Assembly (NCBI RefSeq): GCF_002850255.1
Contig: NZ_CP022522.1
Span: 3,161,125-3,225,124, forward strand
Direction of reading: 5' to 3'
DNA from: Pseudoalteromonas sp. NC201
Lineage (GTDB): Bacteria; Pseudomonadota; Gammaproteobacteria; Enterobacterales; Alteromonadaceae
Length of the DNA: 64,000 nucleotides
Position numbers and translations under genes: made by a program. This document shows, in pieces, positions 35,816-45,199 of the stretch. How positions within the stretch are numbered: the stretch's first letter is position 1; each line of letters starts with the position of its first letter. The notes beneath the pieces are model-generated. The model was not told where the DNA came from. It did not search any database and saw only the letters and a list, made by a program, of their open reading frames with translations.

Positions 35816-36265
35816 CTAATCGATCACGAGCTTTGCAGTGCCAAGCCAAAAGGACAGCAAGGACTTCATTGAATCAACCAGCTCATGATATTGAGACGGT
35901 TTGGTCATATAAGAATTTGCCCCAAGCAAGTAACACTGTTTTATATCTAGCTCAGAATCCGATGTACTGAACATAATAACCGGAATATGCTTAAGGTTTG
36001 CAGCCCCGCGCATCTCAGCCAATACATCTTTACCGCTTTTTCGTGGCATATTTAAATCAAGAATAATAAGGCTAGGTAATAGCTCAGTGCTATTGAGTTT
36101 CTCAATCAACTCAACGCCATCACTTACGAATTGTAACTTAGCCTCCATCACGCCGTTGTCTTCAAATGCATCACGGATTAATTCTTGGTCGTCGAAATCA
36201 TCATCCGCAACCAAGATATAGTTTACAGAGTGAAGCTGTTTAATTAAATCATGATGATGAACCAT
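35816..36265 (-). CDS. Single-domain response regulator (Rcp1-like)
   Basis: This 149-residue protein is a receiver domain with no output: acidic pocket DDDFDD near residue 20, phospho-acceptor Asp in LIILDLNMPRKSG, the Thr/Ser in MFSTSDSE and Lys in YMTKPSQYHEL. This form is the usual partner of phytochrome-type kinases. I start at ATG (MVHHHDL), 7 nt after AGGAG; a GTG two codons upstream is too close to the site. It lies 78 bp downstream of the bacteriophytochrome, on the same strand. Confidence 0.9.
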   Translation of the reverse strand: MVHHHDLIKQLHSVNYILVADDDFDDQELIRDAFEDNGVMEAKLQFVSDGVELIEKLNSTELLPSLIILDLNMPRKSGKDVLAEMRGAANLKHIPVIMFSTSDSELDIKQCYLLGANSYMTKPSQYHELVDSMKSLLSFWLGTAKLVID

Positions 36266-36343
36266 ACACACTCTCCTTAAACTCGCATTAACCTCGAGTT
36301 TGTATGCTGATATCAGAACCGCATCAATGGTTCTACAGCTAAG

Positions 36344-38674
36344 TTAACTCTCTTGCGCTGAAATCGGCAAGCTAAAATAGAAAGTAGAGCCTTGCCCTAC
36401 TTCCGTTTCGACCCATATGCGACCATGGTGTCTTTCGACGATTTTTTTACAAATAGCAAGTCCAAGTCCTGTACCGGCATATGCGCTACGACCATGTAAT
36501 CTTTCAAAAAGATTGAAGATCTGCTCACTAAATTCAGGATCAAAACCAATCCCGTTATCCTTAACGGCAACGATCAGTTCATTTGCTTTACGTTCGCTGC
36601 TAATCGAGACCCGCGGCGTTCTTTCTGGCGCACTAAATTTAATCCCATTATTGATTAAGTTTAGCAGCACGCGTTGCAACTGCCTACGGTCTCCAAAAAC
36701 ATCACCAAGCCCTGTGGTATCCACTTGAGCGTTTGACTCTTTAATCACTAACTCAAGATCCAGTAAGGTTTCAGCCAACGCATTATCGCCATCAAATGAT
36801 TTAAATGACTCACCTTTACGGTCAATCCGTGAAAAACTTAGTAGCCCTTTGATCAACTTTTGCATTCGCTCCGCAGAATCCATCATACGCTTAAGGTAGG
36901 ACGCATGTCTTTCATTTAGTCCCTCTGCAGAGCATTGGATCCGATCACCGAACATTTGGATTTTTCTAAGCGGCTCTTGTAGATCATGGGATGCTAAAAA
37001 GGCAAAACGCTCCAGCTCTTGATTCGACTCATGTGCTTTTTCAAGTGCTATCGTCAGTAATTGCTCAGCAGTACGACGCGAAGTGATCTCATTTTCCAAC
37101 GCTTCGGTACGCTTAGTAACTTTTTGCTCTAGAATTGCATTGAGCTTTTTATATCGCTCTGATTTAGCCAACACATAATTAACCAACGTATTACGAAATT
37201 TCAATGCACAACTTACTTCAGCTTCCGTCCAAGGGTGAGATTTGCACTTAACATTCTCGACCCACAACTTAAACGAACTACGCGGCATTAAACGGTGGCT
37301 ACCATCATCCAAAAACTCAATGGATTTTTCAGGCTTCCCTCCCCAGTTTTTGGTTTGAATAACTTCCTTTCTAAACCACATAATAAAGTGATTAGCATCC
37401 GCAGAAAGTGGCATCAATAGCACGCCACTCGCGGTTTTAGCAAAGACTTTAAATGTTTCGTTAAGTTCACCTAAGCTATGACAATAAAAAATGGAGTCAT
37501 CACCAAGTTGATGCTCCGCAAGCCAGCGGTAGATACTCTCAATATCCGCCTTCGCAGGAGTTTGCCCGTAGCACTCCAAATCACTTTCAACACGCCACGC
37601 AACACCGCTGGATTTCATCATTTCTTGCAATGCCGCGGATTCATAGCGCAAGCCATCTACAAAAAAGATCTCTTTTGCCATACGCTCAGTAACAGACGAG
37701 CTCAATGTCAGGGCTTTGGCTTCTGCCATTGCTTCTAAAGACGAGATTTTAAGAGAAATTAAGTAAGATAGCATCAGCCCCATATACTGAGCGACTTCAC
37801 GGATGTTAAATGGCACTACGTGCTTTTCGTAGTGGTGGCAAGCAATCAGCCCCCAAAGCTTACCAGCAACGATAATGCTGATAGACATGGTTGCCTGAAC
37901 GCCCATATTACGTAAATATTGGCAGTGAATTGGCGAAACACTACGTAAAATACAGGCACTTAAGTCAATTGGCTTATCTTGCGGATAAAGCAGTGAATTT
38001 TCACTGTCAACATCAGCAAGCAAACGAATAGGGTTTCTTAAATATAGCGCTCTTGCTTGCTTTGGAATGTCAGACTCAGGAAAATGTTGGTTTAAAAAGG
38101 AATTAAGATCATTACGCTTCGATTCTGCGACCACCTCACCATTATACTCGTGATCAAATTTATACAGCATCACCCTGTCAAATTGCGTTAACTCTCTAAT
38201 TTCTTCCACAGCCATCTCGAACGAGGCTTGTAAAGATTGAGAGTCAACCATACTAGACAGTGAGTGCTTCATAAGGTGTTGCATTGAATGATTGATTTCA
38301 ACGCCTTGCGCCGTGTTTTGCTCAAGCTCTAAAATGAGACCAGCTTCGTTTTGACTTGCAACTACAGAAAGTTCAACCCACTTTGCATCCTTGGTTTTTA
38401 TGGTGGCCGTCATCGGATTCAAACGATGGATTTCAGAGGAGTTAGCATTACTGGCTAACAACTCAAAAAAAGGAGACTCAAAAATCGTTTCAGCATGAGT
38501 ATTGACTAAAGCGCTAGGCTCAAGCCCTACAAGTTCGGCAAAATTTTCGCTAAAGTAGCGTAGTGTTAATGTGTTGGTGTCGAATAGCAATAAATAGCCA
38601 TGCGGCTGAATTGAACCTGGAATATGAATTGGCTCTTTATGACAATTGTCTAGTGTTGCTTCGAACTTCTCCAC
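36344..38674 (-). CDS. bphP: Bacteriophytochrome histidine kinase
   Basis: This 776-residue red/far-red photoreceptor kinase has all the canonical parts. A PAS domain carries the biliverdin-linking Cys in [18 protein letters not shown] (residue 11). The GAF domain has [10 protein letters not shown] (residues ~197-206) and the chromophore-contact His in [12 protein letters not shown]. The PHY domain has the tongue motif PRSSF (near residue 460). A HisKA domain has the phospho-acceptor His near residue 562 ([10 protein letters not shown]), followed by HATPase ([23 protein letters not shown]). The start is GTG, since an in-frame stop lies two codons upstream. A single-domain response regulator follows. 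No haem oxygenase gene (the biliverdin source) lies in this window. Confidence 0.95.
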   Translation of the reverse strand: MEKFEATLDNCHKEPIHIPGSIQPHGYLLLFDTNTLTLRYFSENFAELVGLEPSALVNTHAETIFESPFFELLASNANSSEIHRLNPMTATIKTKDAKWVELSVVASQNEAGLILELEQNTAQGVEINHSMQHLMKHSLSSMVDSQSLQASFEMAVEEIRELTQFDRVMLYKFDHEYNGEVVAESKRNDLNSFLNQHFPESDIPKQARALYLRNPIRLLADVDSENSLLYPQDKPIDLSACILRSVSPIHCQYLRNMGVQATMSISIIVAGKLWGLIACHHYEKHVVPFNIREVAQYMGLMLSYLISLKISSLEAMAEAKALTLSSSVTERMAKEIFFVDGLRYESAALQEMMKSSGVAWRVESDLECYGQTPAKADIESIYRWLAEHQLGDDSIFYCHSLGELNETFKVFAKTASGVLLMPLSADANHFIMWFRKEVIQTKNWGGKPEKSIEFLDDGSHRLMPRSSFKLWVENVKCKSHPWTEAEVSCALKFRNTLVNYVLAKSERYKKLNAILEQKVTKRTEALENEITSRRTAEQLLTIALEKAHESNQELERFAFLASHDLQEPLRKIQMFGDRIQCSAEGLNERHASYLKRMMDSAERMQKLIKGLLSFSRIDRKGESFKSFDGDNALAETLLDLELVIKESNAQVDTTGLGDVFGDRRQLQRVLLNLINNGIKFSAPERTPRVSISSERKANELIVAVKDNGIGFDPEFSEQIFNLFERLHGRSAYAGTGLGLAICKKIVERHHGRIWVETEVGQGSTFYFSLPISAQES

Positions 38675-38827
38675 CTTTTATACATCCTCTCCTTTTACCT
38701 AGCTTTACCATCCTATCACGGATCCCCACCTAGCATGCAAGCTGTTCAGAGTAGATATGCGTTCAGTTCACAAAGCGATAAAATGCGATTAGACTTACAC
38801 AATCACGAAGTAAAAAGTAAGTGTATT

Positions 38828-39070
38828 ATGACAACCACAGTAAAGTGTCCAACCTGCCAACAGGCTGTTGAATGGTCGGATAAAAGTCCATTTCGTCCGT
38901 TCTGCTCAAAACGCTGTCAATTAATTGATTTAGGTGATTGGTCTGACGAATCAAATACGATTTCTACACCGATGAAAAGTGGTGAACTTACGCCTCAAGA
39001 TGCGGAAAGTTTGATTGAAGATATAGAAGCGATGCTGGCAAAAAACAACGAAAACTTTTTTAAAGAATAA
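38828..39070 (+). CDS. yacG: DNA gyrase inhibitor / zinc-finger protein
   Basis: The 80-residue protein has the four zinc-binding cysteines of YacG (CPTC and CSKRC, residues ~6-31), followed by the family block [10 protein letters not shown]. YacG binds GyrB and blocks gyrase. The frame opens earlier, but [10 protein letters not shown] matches the family start. The tail of about 40 residues is acidic and less conserved. It lies alone here rather than next to coaE and zapD. A hairpin follows. Confidence 0.93.
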   Translation: MTTTVKCPTCQQAVEWSDKSPFRPFCSKRCQLIDLGDWSDESNTISTPMKSGELTPQDAESLIEDIEAMLAKNNENFFKE

Positions 39071-39076
39071 ATCTAT

Positions 39077-39097
39077 AGGCCGAGTATCTCGGCCTTT
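39077..39097 (+). terminator. Terminator of yacG
   Basis: Arms AGGCCGAG and CTCGGCCT around TAT, followed by TTTACT. Confidence 0.65.
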
Positions 39098-39150
39098 ACT
39101 CACTCATAACTACTTGCTTAGAAAAGCAAAAACCAAGCACAGTAAAATCA

Positions 39151-39459
39151 CTAGTCACCTTGTTCTACTTGCTCTTCTTCCGTCTTTGACTCTGAACTTC
39201 TCACTTCATTTTGGTAAGTTTTAGCAATATGCCCTGCTCCTTCCAAAATATCACTTAATTGGATCCGACAAATTTCCGACAATTTAATTAAGGTACCTAA
39301 GCGAAATGAGCTTGTTCCGTTAAGATAGTCGTCTAGTGTGGTGAGACCTATTCCGAGCTTCTGGCTAATGGTTTTTTTAGTATAGCCTTTACGCTTTTTG
39401 AGTTCTTTTAGCAGTTCTCGGATCCTAAGTGTCACCTCGTATTCTTCAGGTGTCTGCAT
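39151..39459 (-). CDS. Small XRE-type helix-turn-helix protein
   Basis: The 102-residue protein carries a lambda-repressor-like HTH (residues ~12-75: RELLKELKKRKGYTKKTISQ, LGIGLTTLDDYLNGTSSFRL, LIKLSEICRIQLSDIL) and a charged tail. I start at MQTPEEYEV because GAGGGAG lies 3-9 nt upstream; nine residues of further open frame precede it. It is probably a small DNA-binding regulator; target unknown. It stands alone, not in a toxin-antitoxin pair that I can see. Confidence 0.75.
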   Translation of the reverse strand: MQTPEEYEVTLRIRELLKELKKRKGYTKKTISQKLGIGLTTLDDYLNGTSSFRLGTLIKLSEICRIQLSDILEGAGHIAKTYQNEVRSSESKTEEEQVEQGD

Positions 39460-39825
39460 GTCTCCCTCAGTGATACCTAGTAACAAACAGCCAACAACAA
39501 AGAATACCCTTAGTTACTCAGAAGAAAGCAAAAGTTATTGGAAAGTTTGTGCGCGTAAATTAAGAATTTTTCAATTCGACACTATTTCAAAGAGTTGTCC
39601 GCAGACTTGCTAGATGTACTCTTAATCGAAAAATATCACAACGCAAACATGTTATCAACATGTAACTTAAACCAGTACAAACCGTTGTAATATTTTATAC
39701 ACTGATTCCAAGGGGTCAGTTCTCTACATCAATCTGGAATACAAGCTCTCATTTTATAGGAAGGTGACAAAGGCTTGAAAATGATAAGGTCCTTACTGGG
39801 AAGGTAAGGACTAAGTTAGAAAGAC
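39460..39825. other. Intergenic region between the HTH gene and the cpxP-like gene
   Basis: These 366 bp hold a hairpin at 39790-39810 (TCCTTAC / GTAAGGA) just after the cpxP-like stop, probably its terminator, and an AT-rich region that would contain the promoter of the HTH gene. I see no small gene or RNA. Confidence 0.4.
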
Positions 39826-40287
39826 TTAATTTGCTTTTTTATGGCCTTTGTGGCTACGACGTGACTTAAGTGCTTGGAGCTTATCGCGCTGCTCTTCATT
39901 CAATACATGGAATACTTTGTGACGAGTTTCCATTGAAAGTAGCGCCCACGCTTGCTTTTTATCTTGGCCTTTTTCCAGTAAAAGTTGCGCTTGAACCTTA
40001 TCAAAGGCTGGGGCTGCCATAAGTGCTTTCATTTCTTCACGATAAGTTGAATGTGCTTCTTTCCCGCTTTCTTTTAACGCTTTTTTTGCAGTTTTGTAAT
40101 CCGCATAAATCGTCTTTAGTTGGTCTTGCTGCGCTTCTGTTAGCTCTAATAACTTCTGGCCTTTATCAGATAGTAGCAACCTTGCTGAGTGCTCAAGCTG
40201 CCCGCCCATAGGTCCCGCGTTTGCAGTGAAGCTAAAAGTCGATACACCAAGTGCTGTAACTAATGCTAAAGTAGATAGTAATTTCAT
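39826..40287 (-). CDS. cpxP: CpxP/Spy-like periplasmic protein
   Basis: The 153-residue protein has a Sec signal peptide (cleavage after TANA, residue ~24) and a helical mature part with two LTxxQ-type motifs (LTEAQQDQL and LNEEQRDKL), the mark of the Spy/CpxP family. A Lys-rich tail (SRRSHKGHKKAN) ends it. Members are periplasmic chaperones that restrain the CpxA sensor. It lies divergent from cpxRA with a possible CpxR box between, as in E. coli. It could equally be called a Spy homologue. Confidence 0.85.
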   Translation of the reverse strand: MKLLSTLALVTALGVSTFSFTANAGPMGGQLEHSARLLLSDKGQKLLELTEAQQDQLKTIYADYKTAKKALKESGKEAHSTYREEMKALMAAPAFDKVQAQLLLEKGQDKKQAWALLSMETRHKVFHVLNEEQRDKLQALKSRRSHKGHKKAN

Positions 40288-40364
40288 GGTATTGGCTCCT
40301 TGTTCGCCATTGCTTTGTCACTTCCAAATTTAGCAAGCACAAAGAAAAGGAACGTCAGACAGAG

Positions 40365-40379
40365 GTAAAGTTTTGTCAG
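40365..40379 (+). promoter_or_regulatory. Candidate CpxR box in the cpxP-cpxR spacer
   Basis: GTAAA, five bases, then GTCAG fits the tandem CpxR site GTAAA-N5-GTAAA at 8 of 10 positions. It is the best candidate in the divergent spacer. Confidence 0.4.
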
Positions 40380-40488
40380 TGCTTTGCAAAAAAAAGCAAA
40401 GGCAATTTACATAAGGCGTTGAAGTAAGGTGTAATATGCTAGAGCCGAACTATTCAGGCCAACGCCAATCAACAATGCTGGACTAAGT

Positions 40489-41181
40489 ATGACAATGAAA
40501 CATTCCATTTTACTTATTGATGACGACCAAGAACTTTGCAGCCTGTTAAAAGAATACTTTACTGCAGAAGGCTTTGAAGTGGCGATGGCCCACACAGGAA
40601 CAGAAGGTCTACAGCTGGCATTAAAGCAAAATTTCGACCTGATATTGTTAGACGTAATGCTTCCCGAAATGGATGGTTTTGAAGTACTAAAGGCGTTACG
40701 TGTCCAGAAGATGACACCTGTTATTATGCTAACGGCAAAAGGCGATGACTTTGACCGCATCTTTGGTTTGGAGCTAGGTGCTGACGATTATATTCCAAAA
40801 CCGTTTAACCACCGCGAACTACTCGCACGCGTTAAAGCTATTACCCGTCGCGTCGATCATTATAAACAACACAGCCCGGATGATACCTTTACTATCCACC
40901 AGCTGCGTTTAGATGTTGCTTCGAGAAGCGCTACTGTTAATGGCGAGGTGCTGTCGCTGACGGGCACCGAATACGAGGTACTACACTTGCTGGTCAGAAC
41001 TGCAGGAGAAGTGGTCGACAAGCAGACAATTTCACGACAAGTATTAGGCCGGCCACTCGTGCCTTATGATCGCTCTATCGATATGCATGTCTCTAACGTT
41101 CGCAAGAAAATTGCCGCATTAAGTGAACACACTTATATCAAAACGATCCGCGGCGCTGGCTATATTTTTCTAAAGGCGTAA
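40489..41181 (+). CDS. cpxR: Envelope-stress response regulator CpxR
   Basis: This 230-residue OmpR-family regulator has a receiver domain (residues ~5-118; acidic DDD at 10-12, Asp in LILLDVMLPEMDG, Lys in YIPKPFN) and a C-terminal winged helix (residues ~135-228; GTEYEVLHLLV and HVSNVRKKI). The upstream CpxP-like gene and the downstream CpxA-type kinase make the Cpx assignment strong. It is separated from cpxA by three bases. Confidence 0.92.
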   Translation: MTMKHSILLIDDDQELCSLLKEYFTAEGFEVAMAHTGTEGLQLALKQNFDLILLDVMLPEMDGFEVLKALRVQKMTPVIMLTAKGDDFDRIFGLELGADDYIPKPFNHRELLARVKAITRRVDHYKQHSPDDTFTIHQLRLDVASRSATVNGEVLSLTGTEYEVLHLLVRTAGEVVDKQTISRQVLGRPLVPYDRSIDMHVSNVRKKIAALSEHTYIKTIRGAGYIFLKA

Positions 41182-41184
41182 TGA

Positions 41185-42546
41185 ATGAAGCGGTACTTAC
41201 TTGTTAAGGTTTTTGCCTGGTTTTGGCTCACTATCATTGCCACTATGTTGTTGTTGCTTGGGATCAGCATGTTACAACCTGATGTTGTAGAAACTCACCG
41301 CATCTCAAAACCCATGCTGCAAAATCTAAAACAATTAGAACAAGCGTTAATACGCGCAAGCGAGCGCCCCAACTTTGAGTTGAATAAGGTCGCCAAACTG
41401 CGTAAAAGAAAGGCTCGAAATATCTACTTGAGCCACCGCGATGCCGAAAAAAGCGTTGCCGCCGATCCCAATATAAAAACGCTGAATTTAGATTTACTCA
41501 GCTTTACCGAAGATGCCAAACCGGTCGCTATTTTTACCCCAGAGTACAAGGCTTTTGGCCCCCTAGAACTTACACTTCAAGGTGAAAGTTATCGTCTTTA
41601 TTTAATTTTTGAAAACCATACCCCAAGTGCACTCATCAAATTAAGAACCCTACCGCTTTGGGTAAAAATCGCGGTCGTGCTAGGCGCAAGCTTATTACTG
41701 TGTTTTTGGTTTACTCGAGATCTATTGTCGCCAATTAAAGAGCTACAAAAAGCCGCTGCAAAACTTTCCCGTGGAGAATTGTCGAGCAGAGCCGATATAA
41801 ATACCAAGCGCCAAGACGAGCTCGGTCAACTGGGTCATGATTTTAACTTAATGGCTGATAAATTAGAGTCTTTAGTTAACAATCAAAAACGCTTGCTTGC
41901 TGATATATCCCATGAACTACGCTCACCGCTCACCCGCTTACAAATGGCCACAGGCCTCGCTGCAGGCCATGCCACAGCGCAAAGCCAAAGTTATATCGAG
42001 CGCATTGAACGTGAAGCTCAGTTAGTTGAAAATATGCTCAGCGATATTTTGCATTTATCTAAGCTCGAAGCGGATCAAGTGCCAATCGATAAGCAGATAA
42101 TTAAGTTCAATGAGCTGCTCGACCCGATATTGGAAGATGCACTGTTTGAGGCACAACAATTAGGGAAGGACCTTGTCGTCACAGCACTACCCGAGGCAAC
42201 ACTTTATGGCGACCCAATGCTACTTAACCGCGCATTCGAAAACATTATTCGTAACGCAATTAAGTATGCGACTAGCCTTATTAATGTCGATATTGAGAGT
42301 GACGGTAATCAGTTGCTATGCACTATCAGTGATGATGGTAAAGGCGTAAGTGAAGACATGCTCGACAAGCTTTGCATTCCATTTTTCAGAGTGTCGAGCG
42401 CACGTACGCCAAGCAAAAATCAAATGGGCGGGTTTGGGCTGGGTCTTGCCATTGCGCAGCACGCGTTAAAAGTACATGATGCCCATATCGAATTTAGTAA
42501 TAATGTTGGTTTGCAAGTCAGCATTCGAATTCCATTACACAGGTAG
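41185..42546 (+). CDS. cpxA: Envelope-stress sensor kinase CpxA
   Basis: This 453-residue inner-membrane kinase has membrane helices at ~7-28 and ~155-175 around a periplasmic domain, a HAMP domain (residues ~175-235), HisKA with the acceptor His in ISHELRSPLTRL (residues ~245-255) and a HATPase (DDGKGVS, GFGLGLAIAQHA). It autophosphorylates on envelope stress and phosphorylates CpxR. It is in an operon with cpxR and a lysophospholipase-like gene whose start lies two bases after its stop. Confidence 0.92.
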   Translation: MKRYLLVKVFAWFWLTIIATMLLLLGISMLQPDVVETHRISKPMLQNLKQLEQALIRASERPNFELNKVAKLRKRKARNIYLSHRDAEKSVAADPNIKTLNLDLLSFTEDAKPVAIFTPEYKAFGPLELTLQGESYRLYLIFENHTPSALIKLRTLPLWVKIAVVLGASLLLCFWFTRDLLSPIKELQKAAAKLSRGELSSRADINTKRQDELGQLGHDFNLMADKLESLVNNQKRLLADISHELRSPLTRLQMATGLAAGHATAQSQSYIERIEREAQLVENMLSDILHLSKLEADQVPIDKQIIKFNELLDPILEDALFEAQQLGKDLVVTALPEATLYGDPMLLNRAFENIIRNAIKYATSLINVDIESDGNQLLCTISDDGKGVSEDMLDKLCIPFFRVSSARTPSKNQMGGFGLGLAIAQHALKVHDAHIEFSNNVGLQVSIRIPLHR

Positions 42547-42548
42547 CC

Positions 42549-43511
42549 ATGTTTTATAGCCAAAGTCAGCAACTTGAATCACACCTTCCGGAAATTGATG
42601 AGCACTGGCAAGGCTGCCAAAAAGGCTTTTTTGATACCCCTCATGGTAGGCTATTTTACGCCTACCACATTCCAGAAAGGGCAACGTTCAGCCTGGTGTT
42701 GGTTAATGGCCGTATTGAGTCTGCTCATAAATACAGAGAATTGCTGTGGGAGTTTGCGCAAAACAACATAGCGGTATTTACCTATGACCATCCAGGACAA
42801 GGCTACTCGCCGCGATTACTTAAAGATAAGCAAATCGGCTATGTTAGACGCTTTGAAGATTATGCTGCAACGCTGCACTGCTTTATGGATCAAATCGTTG
42901 CCAAGCAGAACACCTTGCCACTTTTTATATTGGCACATTCAATGGGCGGTGCCATTACCTGCGATTATTTAACATTATTTGCGCCTCATAACATAGAGGG
43001 AGTCTATTTATCAGCCCCGATGCTTGGGATCAATACGACTCCCTACCCGACTTGGTTTGCCGAGGGACTTGCGGGCGCAGCTTGTTTATTTGGGCTAGGT
43101 AAGCATTATGCGTTGGGACAGGTGCACTACCACAACAAACCTTTTCAAGATAATGACCTTACTGATTGTCCAATTAGATATGCGCTATTTAGAGGTTTGT
43201 ACGATCAATTTCCCGAGCTACAACTCGGTGGTGTTAGCTTTGCTTGGTTATACACGGCTCTACATAAATGCCGCTCGTTTCAAGATATTAAGCTAGCTCT
43301 GCCAATCCGTATCGCGACAGCCAGTGAAGACAGCATTGTTGATAATCAGGCGCAAAGTCAATTTGCCGCGCACAGGGATAATGTGACAGTTACAGAGTTT
43401 ATCGGGAAACATGAACTACTTTGCGAGCAAGATAATACCCGCAAAGCCGTGTTAGATGATTTTTATGCGTTTACAGACGAGCTACTTAGTGCTAAAGAAA
43501 CTGGGTCTTGA
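42549..43511 (+). CDS. pldB: Alpha/beta hydrolase, lysophospholipase PldB-like
   Basis: The 320-residue hydrolase has the nucleophile elbow AHSMGGAITCDY (Ser near residue 137), the oxyanion strand VLVNGRIESAHKY, YDHPGQGYSPR and a C-terminal acid/His pair (ASEDSIVDNQA and GKHELLCE). It resembles PldB/YtpA-type lysophospholipases (monoglyceride lipases are related). There is no signal peptide. It is the third gene of the cpxRA operon, so it may be induced by envelope stress. Its last 49 bp overlap fieF on the other strand. Confidence 0.82.
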   Translation: MFYSQSQQLESHLPEIDEHWQGCQKGFFDTPHGRLFYAYHIPERATFSLVLVNGRIESAHKYRELLWEFAQNNIAVFTYDHPGQGYSPRLLKDKQIGYVRRFEDYAATLHCFMDQIVAKQNTLPLFILAHSMGGAITCDYLTLFAPHNIEGVYLSAPMLGINTTPYPTWFAEGLAGAACLFGLGKHYALGQVHYHNKPFQDNDLTDCPIRYALFRGLYDQFPELQLGGVSFAWLYTALHKCRSFQDIKLALPIRIATASEDSIVDNQAQSQFAAHRDNVTVTEFIGKHELLCEQDNTRKAVLDDFYAFTDELLSAKETGS

Positions 43512-44362
43512 TGGATAAGCACGTCCATCTCACAATCAAACTCTTCTTTAATGCTAGCAACTACCTCATCCGCAACCTGATGCGCTCGCATCAGCGGCAT
43601 ATCGTCATCAAGCTCTAGATGCAGTTGAATAAACTTGATTTTGCCACCTTGCCTGGTACGCAAATCATGTACTCCATAAACGTCCTCATGACTCGACGCG
43701 ATAAGTATGATCTGTGCTTTTTCTTCGTCTGGCAGCTCTTTATCCATTAAGTGTGCAGCACTTTCCTTGGCAATATCCCAACTGTTGTAAAGTAAATACA
43801 CCGCCACCAAAATACCAAAAATCGGATCGGCGTAACCTACGCCGTAAAAGTTAAGCAATACCGCTAGGAGCACCGCAAGGTTTAATAAAATATCGCCCTT
43901 ATAATGCAACGAGTCGGCCTTAATGGCGATGGACTGCGTGCGTTTAACGACTTGATACTGCACCGCAACCACCAACAAAGTACAAACTATCGCAAATAAA
44001 CTCACCCACACACCAAACAACGAATGTGGAATTTGGGTTGGATTGATAATGCGCTCTACGCCATGAAAAGCCAATAAACTCGCAGAGCCCGCGATAAAGG
44101 CCGCTTGTCCAAGCCCGGCTAATGCTTCTGCCTTTCCATGACCAAATCGATGATCATCGTCCGCAGGACGCAGTGCGTAGCTCAGTACAAAGAAATTCAT
44201 TAAAGAGGCGCTAATATCAAGCAGTGAATCAGTTAAAGAACCGAGCATAGCGGCACTACCTGAAGACAGCCAAGCCCAACACTTAGCTGCGATCATCAAT
44301 CCCACCATTATGATGGTAAAGACACTTGAAAACCTAACCCAAAACTCATAGCTGCGATCCAC
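43463..44362 (-). CDS. fieF: Cation-efflux pump FieF (CDF family)
   Basis: The 299-residue inner-membrane CDF transporter closely resembles E. coli FieF (300): GSLTDSLLDISASLMN (transport-site Asp pair), PADDDHRFGHGKAEALA, ADSLHYKGDILLN (His and Asp of the transport site) and the cytoplasmic domain HDLRTRQGGKIKFIQLHLELD ending with LIHQDP (given in parts). It exports iron or zinc in exchange for protons. Two in-frame GTG codons precede MDRSYE; the second (44362) has GAGG five bases upstream and is preferred. It is convergent with and overlaps pldB. Confidence 0.92.
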   Translation of the reverse strand: MDRSYEFWVRFSSVFTIIMVGLMIAAKCWAWLSSGSAAMLGSLTDSLLDISASLMNFFVLSYALRPADDDHRFGHGKAEALAGLGQAAFIAGSASLLAFHGVERIINPTQIPHSLFGVWVSLFAIVCTLLVVAVQYQVVKRTQSIAIKADSLHYKGDILLNLAVLLAVLLNFYGVGYADPIFGILVAVYLLYNSWDIAKESAAHLMDKELPDEEKAQIILIASSHEDVYGVHDLRTRQGGKIKFIQLHLELDDDMPLMRAHQVADEVVASIKEEFDCEMDVLIHQDPVSLALSSSSVNA

Positions 44363-44631
44363 TGGCACCTCATTTCTTCATATTATTTAATCTGACGTTT
44401 GGCTAACTGAAATGATTAGTCGTCAAACCACTCGCAAAATGCCACGGCATCGCGATGCTACTATATTACAGGGTAATGCTTTGAAATGAAAAACAGATTA
44501 CGGTTGTATAGTTTTTATCAACAGTCGTACTTTAAAAACTGGGTAATGGATTTCGCTCTATCAAGCGCAGCACATATAAATGTCGACAAGTATCAGCTAT
44601 ACTGCCGGGCAAAATTTAATTGAGGCCTATC

Positions 44632-45096
44632 ATGTTAGATATCGTTTTATACCAACCCGAGATCCCGCCTAATACAGGCAATATTATTCGTTTGTGTGCT
44701 AATACAGGATATTCACTACACCTGATAGAGCCGCTAGGATTTGAATGGGATGATAAACGGGTAAGACGTGCAGGCCTTGATTATCATGAATTTAGCGAAG
44801 TAGAGCGCCACCCTAACTTTGAAGCATACTTAGCCAAACGAAATCCAAAGCGAGTATTTGCTTGCACGACAAAAGGTAGCAAATACCATCATGAAGTAGC
44901 CTATGAAGCAGGTGACTGCCTATTGTTTGGCCCTGAAACTCGAGGTTTGCCAGAAGACATTATTTTTTCACTGCCTGAGCCTCAGCGAGTCCGCATTCCA
45001 ATGCGCCCCGATAGTCGCAGTATGAACCTATCTAATGCTGTTTCCGTTTTTGTCTATGAGTCTTGGCGACAACTCGGGTTTGCTGGCGCAAAGTAA
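44632..45096 (+). CDS. trmL: tRNA (cytidine/uridine-34-2'-O)-methyltransferase
   Basis: The 154-residue SPOUT methyltransferase matches the TrmL (YibK) family length. It shows [26 protein letters not shown] at the start (in part: [18 protein letters not shown]), [29 protein letters not shown] (part of the trefoil-knot SAM site) and [16 protein letters not shown]. It methylates the wobble base of tRNA-Leu isoacceptors. The start is set by GAGG seven bases before the ATG; a TTG four codons earlier is less likely. Confidence 0.95.
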   Translation: MLDIVLYQPEIPPNTGNIIRLCANTGYSLHLIEPLGFEWDDKRVRRAGLDYHEFSEVERHPNFEAYLAKRNPKRVFACTTKGSKYHHEVAYEAGDCLLFGPETRGLPEDIIFSLPEPQRVRIPMRPDSRSMNLSNAVSVFVYESWRQLGFAGAK

Positions 45097-45144
45097 AAAT
45101 AGCGCCTAGCCTCTGCTGCATAGGAGCAAACTTGAGGCACAAAA

Positions 45145-45164
45145 AAGGCGCCTTACGACGCCTT
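45145..45164. terminator. Hairpin between trmL and the CBS-domain gene
   Basis: Arms AAGGCG and CGCCTT with A residues before the left arm lie between convergent genes. Confidence 0.45.
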
Positions 45165-45199
45165 GCTAACTTTAATTTACATTAACTATAGGGATTCTT

